Of a stretch of DNA of 5,129 nucleotides, positions 1-5,129 are shown one piece after another. Below the pieces are notes generated by a model. That model was not told the origin of the DNA. It worked only from the letters and a program-made list of their open reading frames with translations, and ran no database searches. The DNA is taken from NCBI GenBank assembly GCA_900555465.1, contig USLE01000128.1, forward strand, positions 1-5,129, read 5' to 3'. Made by a program: the position numbers and the translations under genes. The first letter of the stretch is position 1. Each line of letters begins with the position of its first letter. The DNA comes from an uncultured Butyricicoccus sp. (lineage in GTDB: Bacteria; Bacillota; Clostridia; Oscillospirales; Butyricicoccaceae).

Positions 1-713
1 TTGCGCGAATAGGTCTGACCGGAAACCGGCACCACGCCCGCGAAGCCGAAGTCGTCCGCAATGCGCTTTTCCAGCTCCTTGACCTTGGCCTCGTCGCCGT
101 CGAACAGCTCCATGAAGGACGCCTGCGTGCCGGTCGTGCCCTTGCTGCCCAGCATGCGCAGGTTCTCGATGCGGTATTCGACCTCGCCCAGGTCCATGAG
201 CAGCTCGTTCATCCACAGCGTCGCGCGCTTGCCGACCGTGGTCAGCTGCGCGGGCTGGAAGTGGGTGAAGCCGAGCGTCGGCTGCGCCTTGTGCGCATCC
301 GCAAACTGCGCGAGCTTGTCCAGCACGGTCGCGAGCTTTTTGCGCACGAGCAGCAGGCCCTCGCGGATCTGGATGATATCGGTGTTGTCGCCCACATAGG
401 CGCTCGTCGCGCCGAGGTGGATGATGCCCGCCGCCTTGGGTGCGGCCTTGCCGAAGGTGTAAACGTGCGCCATAACGTCGTGGCGGACTTCCTTCTCGCG
501 CGCCTTGGCGGTCTCATAGTCGATGTCGGTCAGGTGTGCTTCCATCTCGTCCACCTGCTCCTGCGTGATGGGCAGGCCGAGCGCCATCTCGGCTTTCGCC
601 AGCGACACCCACAGGCGGCGCCAGGTCGAGAACTTCATATCCGAGGAGAAGGTGTAGAGCATCTCCTTTGAAGCGTAGCGCGAGGAAAGCGGGCTTTCGT
701 ACACGTTGTTCAT
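1..713 (-). CDS. purB: Adenylosuccinate lyase, N-terminal 237 codons (3' end outside window)
   Basis: Adenylosuccinate lyase is a cytosolic homotetramer of the fumarase/aspartase superfamily. It splits SAICAR to AICAR plus fumarate, and adenylosuccinate to AMP plus fumarate, in purine synthesis. The visible protein starts [18 protein letters not shown]. It shows RHDVMAH (residues 77-83), HLGATS (99-104) followed by a YVGDNTD stretch, GFTHFQPAQ (148-156, holding a conserved active-site His) and [10 protein letters not shown] (191-200). The superfamily GSSxMPxKxN signature lies further on and is cut off by the window edge. The ATG at 713-711 is preceded by AAAGGA (722-727) with an 8-base spacer, and the N-terminus matches the family, so the start is secure. 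From memory, the sequence resembles the long ADSL type (about 475 residues) shared by animals and many Clostridia more than the shorter B. subtilis type. The gene is divergent from the acetyltransferase gene and not in a visible pur cluster. Confidence 0.95.
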   Translation of the reverse strand, partial: MNNVYESPLSSRYASKEMLYTFSSDMKFSTWRRLWVSLAKAEMALGLPITQEQVDEMEAHLTDIDYETAKAREKEVRHDVMAHVYTFGKAAPKAAGIIHLGATSAYVGDNTDIIQIREGLLLVRKKLATVLDKLAQFADAHKAQPTLGFTHFQPAQLTTVGKRATLWMNELLMDLGEVEYRIENLRMLGSKGTTGTQASFMELFDGDEAKVKELEKRIADDFGFAGVVPVSGQTYSR

Positions 714-903
714 GTCAGTCGTCCTTTCCGGTCAGTTGATCGTAATCCAGTGATGGATCGTTTCAGATTTTCAGCCGATTTTAGTTTAACACCGAACCCG
801 TCGTTTTTCAAGCGGGCGGCGGCGTTTTGCTCATATATTGTAGCAATAAACAAAGTTTCTCCCGCCTCTGCCCGTGGATTTGATGCCCTCCCCGCTGCGG
901 CAC
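714..903. other. Divergent intergenic region between purB and the acetyltransferase gene
   Basis: This region is less GC-rich around 770-850. Besides the candidate purB -10 it holds a short hairpin (745-758) and an imperfect inverted repeat between CCGAACCCG (792-800) and CGGGCGG (813-819). I see no RNA gene, riboswitch, operator or small open frame with a ribosome binding site. Confidence 0.5.
837..845 (-). promoter_or_regulatory. Candidate extended -10 promoter for purB
   Basis: On the minus strand this reads TGCTACAAT, a TGn-extended -10 with five of six consensus bases. No good -35 hexamer lies 16-18 bases upstream. It would give a leader of about 115 bases before the purB ATG. That leader contains a small ATCCA/TGGAT hairpin (745-758) but no purine riboswitch core that I can recognise. 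This is a pattern match only. Confidence 0.4.
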
Positions 904-932
904 TTGACGGCCGCGCCCGCTCATGCTATCAT
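904..932 (+). promoter_or_regulatory. Sigma-A promoter of the GNAT acetyltransferase gene
   Basis: TTGACG (904-909) and TATCAT (927-932) are separated by exactly 17 bases, each matching the housekeeping consensus at five of six positions. Transcription would begin near 939, leaving a short leader of about 20 bases that carries the ribosome binding site. The promoter lies just upstream of the 960 start and inside the longer open frame from 750, which argues against that longer frame being the real protein. Confidence 0.75.
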
Positions 933-945
933 CAGGACAGAAAAC

Positions 946-952
946 AGGAGGG
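946..952 (+). promoter_or_regulatory. Ribosome binding site fixing the GNAT start
   Basis: AGGAGGG is near-perfect anti-16S complementarity, 7 bases before the ATG at 960. It decides between this start and an in-frame GTG at 750 that has no such site. Confidence 0.85.
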
Positions 953-959
953 ATACCGT

Positions 960-1598
960 ATGCGCAGAGCCCGTCAGGACGAACGCGCGGCGCTCGCCGC
1001 ATTGATGTTCGACCAGTTTTACGAAAAAGAGGAGTTACAGCAGCAGTTTTCCGGCGTGGACGAGCAGACCGCACGCCGCTTTGGGCCTGCGGTGCTCAGC
1101 CTCGGGCAGGGCTACTACTTCACCCGGGGCGACGTATTTGTCTGCGAGGGCGCGGACGGCACGCCCATTGGCGCGATCGTGGGCGCGGACCCGCGCCGCC
1201 TGTCCCGCCTTGGCCCGCTCGGACAGCTTGCCTATGCGCTGCGCAGCAGGAAGCTGCTGCGCGATATCCCGCGGCCGCTGCTCGCACAGCTGATGCGCAA
1301 CAGCCGCCCGGTTATGGACGTGCACAGCACGAATTGGTACAAGCGGTACTGCAGGCACCCCTATTATATTGCCCAGTTCGGGGTGGACAAGGCGCACCGC
1401 GGCAGCGGCGCGGCCCGCGAACTGCTCGACGGCGTGATCGCCCATGCGGCCGCGCAGGGCTATCCGGCTGTCGTGCTCGAAACGCTCTCGCGTGAGAACG
1501 TGCCCATGTACCTGCATTTTGGCTTTTTTCTCAAGCAGGTATACAGCTGCGGCGCGTTTACCGAGTACCGGCTGATCAAATACCTGCCGAACGAATAA
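960..1598 (+). CDS. GNAT-family N-acetyltransferase, substrate unknown
   Basis: This is a 212-residue protein of the acetyl-CoA-dependent GNAT fold, probably cytosolic. The C-terminal half carries the fold's signatures: a beta-4/alpha-3 motif A around YIAQFGVDKAHRGSGAA (residues 136-152), with the R-G-S-G-A-A acetyl-CoA pyrophosphate loop at 147-152, and motif B with NVPMYLHFGF (180-189). The N-terminal half has a conventional strand (VFVCEGADGTPIGAIVGA, 59-76) followed by a basic, Arg-rich, Leu-rich insert at about 79-117 that I cannot assign. No signal peptide or membrane segment is visible. It is a single gene with its own promoter and terminator, divergent from purB and convergent with the aminotransferase gene, so the neighbours do not point to a substrate. 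Small-molecule, aminoglycoside-like or protein N-acetylation are all possible. The family call is firm and the role is unknown. Confidence 0.85.
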   Translation: MRRARQDERAALAALMFDQFYEKEELQQQFSGVDEQTARRFGPAVLSLGQGYYFTRGDVFVCEGADGTPIGAIVGADPRRLSRLGPLGQLAYALRSRKLLRDIPRPLLAQLMRNSRPVMDVHSTNWYKRYCRHPYYIAQFGVDKAHRGSGAARELLDGVIAHAAAQGYPAVVLETLSRENVPMYLHFGFFLKQVYSCGAFTEYRLIKYLPNE

Positions 1599-1629
1599 AA
1601 AATGACCGCCCTACAGGCGGTCATTTTTT
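1597..1629. terminator. Bidirectional Rho-independent terminator
   Basis: A perfect 9-bp stem, ATGACCGCC (1602-1610) with GGCGGTCAT (1616-1624), has a 5-base CTACA loop. It is flanked by an A run on the left (1597-1602) and a T run on the right (1624-1629), so it has a U tract in both directions. It sits just after the acetyltransferase stop and about 15 bases past the aminotransferase stop, and serves both convergent genes. Confidence 0.93.
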
Positions 1630-1643
1630 CATGCTGCACTAAT

Positions 1644-2843
<1,200 letters not shown>

Positions 2844-2879
2844 TGGTTACGCACTCCCTTTTCATCTCTCTATGATTTT

Positions 2880-2908
2880 ATTATATGCTCGTTGCTGCTC
2901 TTTTGCAA
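2880..2908 (-). promoter_or_regulatory. Sigma-A promoter of the aminotransferase gene
   Basis: On the minus strand TTGCAA (2903-2908) and a perfect TATAAT (2880-2885) are 17 bases apart. Transcription would start near 2873, about 30 bases before the GTG start. The promoter lies downstream of the thiN terminator, so the aminotransferase is its own transcription unit. Confidence 0.78.
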
Positions 2909-2944
2909 GTATACGTCTGTCAAATTGCAAAACCGCCCGAATAG

Positions 2945-2970
2945 AAAAAACCGCCAATTTCGGCGGTTTT
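2945..2970 (-). terminator. Rho-independent terminator of the kinase-rsgA-thiN operon
   Basis: Read on the minus strand, AAAACCGCC (2970-2962) pairs with GGCGGTTTT (2955-2947) around a 6-base loop and runs into six T residues (2950-2945). It begins 12 bases after the thiN stop. The U tract is strong only in this direction. A second copy of the 3' arm sequence follows at 2937-2929. Confidence 0.92.
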
Positions 2971-2982
2971 CGTGTGGAATAT

Positions 2983-3645
2983 TCACAAAGCGCGCGAAAA
3001 GTCGCGCGAAAAGACGACGAGCGCACGCCCGTCCCGGATTTCGACCGCAAACGTCCCGCCTGCGGCCGCCTCATTGGAAATGGTGATCATGCCCGCGCGC
3101 GTGACAGTCGCCTCGCGCAGAGGATATTTCGCGTTTTCAATGGTAACGCCCTGCAGCACCGCGTCGAGCGGCACGATGGAGAAATACCGGTATTCCGGCG
3201 GCATTATGAATTTTTGACAGCCGCCCTCATGCAAAACGATGCGGTTCTGCCGGTCGAGCACGGTCAGGCGCCCGCCCATCGCGCGCGCCTCCTCGAGAAG
3301 CGACAGGTTGGCCAGCTCGTGGTCGATGCGGCCGCCGGTCGCGCAGACCAGCGTCGCCTCGGCGCAGCCGCGGCGGAACACCTCGCGCAGGCAGCCCTGC
3401 GTGTCCGTGTCGTCCTTCTCGGGCTTAAGGCGGATGACCTCCGTGCCCTCGATTTCGGGCATGGAGTCGCAGTCCGAGATCATAAAGTCCGGGTGCAGGC
3501 CGAGCGCGCGCGCATGGCGCAGCCCGCCGTCCGCGCAGGCGATCAGTGCGTCCGGATGTTCATCCAGAAACGCGCGGATGTAGCCGTATTCGGTTTCCGG
3601 CGCTGCGGCGAAAATCAGCGCGTGCCGCCCCTCGTAAGCTCCCAT
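2983..3645 (-). CDS. thiN: Thiamine diphosphokinase
   Basis: This enzyme transfers diphosphate from ATP to thiamine to make the cofactor thiamine diphosphate, in the cytosol. The 220-residue protein is the usual length of the bacterial single-enzyme family. Motifs in order are ADGG (38-41), SDCDS (57-61, in place of the common GDFDS), KDDTDT (77-82), GGRIDH (104-109), then the beta-rich thiamine-binding C-terminal part with GVTIENAKYPL (166-176), ISNE (189-192) and VFSRD (211-215). The ATG at 3645-3643 is preceded by AAAGGA (3655-3660) at 9 bases. The frame overlaps the end of rsgA by 31 bases, so the two are probably translationally coupled. It is the last gene of the operon, and no TPP riboswitch is seen before it. 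The family is firm; the Gly-to-Ser and Phe-to-Cys changes in the acidic motif are its one oddity. Confidence 0.93.
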   Translation of the reverse strand: MGAYEGRHALIFAAAPETEYGYIRAFLDEHPDALIACADGGLRHARALGLHPDFMISDCDSMPEIEGTEVIRLKPEKDDTDTQGCLREVFRRGCAEATLVCATGGRIDHELANLSLLEEARAMGGRLTVLDRQNRIVLHEGGCQKFIMPPEYRYFSIVPLDAVLQGVTIENAKYPLREATVTRAGMITISNEAAAGGTFAVEIRDGRALVVFSRDFSRAL

Positions 3646-4514
3646 TCCTTCAAATCCTTTACGCTTTCATACAGCTTGACATAGCTCTCGTGCCGGCTTT
3701 TGGCGATCTCGCCCGCCTTGACCGCGGCGAGCACCGCGCAGCCCTTTTCCTTGACATGCGCGCAGCCGGTGAATTTACACTGCCCGATATAGGGCTCAAA
3801 TTCCGGGAACGCATATTGCAAATCCTCCGCGAGCACCAGATCCATCTGCTCGGTGTCGAACGAGGAAAAGCCCGGTGTGTCCGCGATATAGCCGCCGCCC
3901 TCGATGGGATGCAGCTCAACGTGCCGCGTGGTGTGCTTGCCGCGCCCGATGCGGTCCGAGATCGCGCCGACCGCTGCTCCGAACTGCGGGTCGATGCGGT
4001 TGAGCACGCTCGACTTGCCCACGCCCGGGTTGCCCGCGAACGCAGACACCTTGCCGCGGATATACGCTTTGAGCGCGTCGATGCCGTCACCGGTCAGCGC
4101 GCTCACGCGCAGGGTCTGGATGCCGCTTTTGCGGTAGGTCTCGTACAGCTCGTCCCCCGGGTTTTCATCGGTCTTGTTGATGACGACCAGCACATCCATG
4201 TCCTTGTGCACGGCGATCGCGGTGACGCGGTCGATCAGGAACGGGTCGGTCACCGGCGGCGCGGCCGACGCGACCGCGACCAGCAGGTCGAGGTTCGCGA
4301 CCGCCGGACGCACCAGGCTGTTTTTGCGCGGCGCGATGTCCAGCAGGTAGCCGGTGCCGTCCTCGGGCTGGATCTCGAGCGTCACGCGGTCGCCCACGAT
4401 CGGCTTGCCCACAGTCCTGCGGAAGCGGCCGCGCGCTTTACATTCGATCAGGCCCTCGGGGGTGTCCACATAGTAGAACCCGCCGATGCCCTTGAGAATG
4501 ATCCCTTCGGTCAA
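3615..4514 (-). CDS. rsgA: Ribosome small-subunit GTPase RsgA
   Basis: RsgA (YjeQ/YloQ) is a circularly permuted GTPase that checks late maturation of the 30S subunit. The 299-residue protein has an N-terminal OB-fold (about 1-68). The permuted GTPase motifs follow in the diagnostic order: NKTD (G4, 113-116), SAL (G5, 138-140), the P-loop GNPGVGKSS (G1, 161-169), GKHTTRHVE (switch region, 192-200) and DTPG (G3, 212-215). The zinc site is Cys246, Cys251, His253 and Cys259. The start is TTG at 4514-4512: AGAGAGG (4523-4529) stands 8 bases upstream and the protein then begins TEGIILKGIGGFYYV, as the family expects. It begins 16 bases after the PASTA kinase stop and overlaps thiN at its end. The proline in the P-loop replaces the more usual serine. 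Confidence 0.96.
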   Translation of the reverse strand: MTEGIILKGIGGFYYVDTPEGLIECKARGRFRRTVGKPIVGDRVTLEIQPEDGTGYLLDIAPRKNSLVRPAVANLDLLVAVASAAPPVTDPFLIDRVTAIAVHKDMDVLVVINKTDENPGDELYETYRKSGIQTLRVSALTGDGIDALKAYIRGKVSAFAGNPGVGKSSVLNRIDPQFGAAVGAISDRIGRGKHTTRHVELHPIEGGGYIADTPGFSSFDTEQMDLVLAEDLQYAFPEFEPYIGQCKFTGCAHVKEKGCAVLAAVKAGEIAKSRHESYVKLYESVKDLKEWELTRGGTR

Positions 4515-4522
4515 AAAATCTA

Positions 4523-4529
4523 CCTCTCT
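4523..4529 (-). promoter_or_regulatory. Ribosome binding site for the TTG start of rsgA
   Basis: AGAGAGG on the minus strand, inside the 16-base gap after the kinase stop and 8 bases before TTG at 4514. It supports TTG as the true start. There is no room for a separate promoter, so rsgA is cotranscribed with the kinase. Confidence 0.75.
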
Positions 4530-4530
4530 G

Positions 4531-5081
4531 TCAACTGAACGTTACGGTCTGGGACGTACTGCTGCCGTCCACGCTGATCGTGACCTCATGCTCGCCCACC
4601 GTGCCCGTCAGCGGCACGGAGATGCTGCCGAGGCTGGTTTCATGCGTATCGTCATACTGCACCACGCCGTCCACCGATACAACGACATGCGCCATATCCG
4701 TGTTGTCCGGCAGGACGATCGGGACGGTCGCCGTGCCCTGCTGCGGCACGTCCGGCTCATCCCCGCCGTCATCCGTGTTGTTTTCGTCGTCCGATGTCTC
4801 GGGCGGGCGCTGGGTGATGCCCTTGGAGATCTGGATATTGATCGTCGTGCCCTGATCCACCTGAACATCGGGATCGGTCGACTGCCAGACCACAGTGCCG
4901 ACCTCCGCCTGATTCTCGACCTCGTTCACCGAGCCGAGCTTCAGGCCGACTGCCTCCAGCGCCTGCTGCGCGCCATCGCGGGTCATGCCGTACAGGCTGG
5001 GCACGGCCGCGGTCTTATTCTCCTTGCCCTTGCTGACGTAGATCGTGATCGACGCACCCGGCTCGAGCTCGCTTCCGACGA
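4531..5081 (-). CDS. prkC: PASTA-domain serine/threonine kinase, C-terminal part only (5' end lost at contig end)
   Basis: The extracellular tail of a PrkC/Stk1/PknB-type membrane kinase. Visible are the end of one PASTA repeat (GSELEPGASITIYVSKG, before 5004), one full PASTA repeat (VPSLYGMTRDGAQQALEAVG onward, about 5004-4819), an acidic Asp/Glu/Asn-rich linker (4818-4735), and a final beta-rich domain of about 67 residues (4734-4534) ending VTFS. PASTA repeats bind uncross-linked peptidoglycan or muropeptides and control a cytoplasmic kinase. The kinase and membrane segment are not in the window, so the kinase call rests on the repeats and on the rsgA neighbour, the standard Firmicute order. 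A PASTA penicillin-binding protein is a less likely alternative. The in-frame GTG at 5004 is valine inside the chain, not a start. Genomic sequence stops somewhere in 5068-5081, and bases beyond are adapter. Confidence 0.8.
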
Positions 5082-5129
5082 TACTCCTTGTGTAGATCTC
5101 GGTGGTCGCCGTATCATTAAAAAAAAAAA
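5082..5129 (-). other. Illumina/Nextera adapter left on the contig end (not genomic)
   Basis: Read on the minus strand, 5118-5090 is the 29-base Illumina P5 flow-cell oligonucleotide without a mismatch (it begins AATGATACGGCGACC). The next 8 bases, 5089-5082, are AAGGAGTA, which I recall as Nextera i5 index 507. Then comes TCGTCGG (5081-5075), the first bases of the Nextera transposase-side adapter. After that the match decays: of 14 bases in 5081-5068, 11 agree, with differences at 5074, 5069 and 5068, as the sequence becomes PASTA-coding. The eleven A residues at 5119-5129 look like base calls past the end of a library molecule. The structure P5, then 8-base index, then adapter start is in exact register, so chance is excluded. 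Confidence 0.97.

Noticed and set aside
1..60. Adapter contamination at the left end as well
   Set aside because: The first bases continue the purB frame (ending SGQTYSR) with conserved family sequence, and no adapter match is seen.
788..800. PurR box-like CCGAAC upstream of purB
   Set aside because: Only the CCGAAC core fits. The flanks do not, no inverted partner box at the usual spacing is found, and it would lie downstream of the likely start of transcription.
750..959. N-terminal extension of the acetyltransferase to an upstream in-frame GTG
   Set aside because: The extension contains the -35/-10 promoter and the AGGAGG site of the 960 start, has no ribosome binding site of its own, and adds no recognisable domain.
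2918..2923. Perfect TTGACA -35 hexamer on the minus strand upstream of the aminotransferase
   Set aside because: The only good -10 (TATAAT, 2880-2885) is 32 bases away and fits TTGCAA at 17 bases much better.
3546..4538. Plus-strand open frame of 330 codons opposite rsgA
   Set aside because: It is an antisense shadow of a gene with complete GTPase and zinc motifs. Its composition is biased and it has no translation signal.
5119..5129. Poly-A run as a genomic homopolymer or transcription terminator
   Set aside because: It directly follows the P5 adapter end and has no stem before it; it is read-through past the end of a library molecule.

Overview
The window is a GC-rich (roughly 60% by eye) stretch of bacterial chromosome, almost certainly from a low-copy housekeeping region of a Firmicute of class Clostridia, perhaps the Oscillospirales/Ruminococcaceae. 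The reasons are the strong AGGAGG-type ribosome binding sites, the PASTA kinase - rsgA - thiN gene order typical of Firmicutes, and the protein sequences. I cannot name a species.

Layout from left to right. Positions 1-713 (minus) hold the first 237 codons of adenylosuccinate lyase (purB), running off the left edge. Positions 714-959 are a divergent intergenic region with a clear sigma-A promoter for the plus-strand gene and a weaker extended -10 candidate for purB. Positions 960-1598 (plus) encode a 212-residue GNAT-family acetyltransferase of unknown substrate. A bidirectional terminator at 1597-1629 separates it from the convergent class I aminotransferase (1644-2843, minus, GTG start), which has its own consensus-like promoter. 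A second terminator (2945-2970) closes the upstream minus-strand operon, which in transcription order is PASTA-domain Ser/Thr kinase (3' end only, about 4531-5081), rsgA (3615-4514, TTG start, 16-base gap) and thiN (2983-3645, overlapping rsgA by 31 bases).

In function, the operon couples a cell-wall-sensing kinase tail with a ribosome-maturation GTPase and the enzyme that makes thiamine diphosphate. The common Firmicute operon also carries rpe between rsgA and thiN, and it is absent here. The aminotransferase and purB are separate transcription units of aspartate/amino-acid and purine metabolism.

The most striking signal is not biological. The last ~48 bases (5082-5129), read on the minus strand, are the Illumina P5 flow-cell sequence plus an 8-base Nextera i5 index, preceded by a poly-T run. 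They join the genome at a short match to the Nextera adapter. This is library adapter left on a contig end. It happens to keep the kinase frame open and would give a false N-terminal extension. I found no mobile element, CRISPR array, tRNA, rRNA or previously undescribed system.
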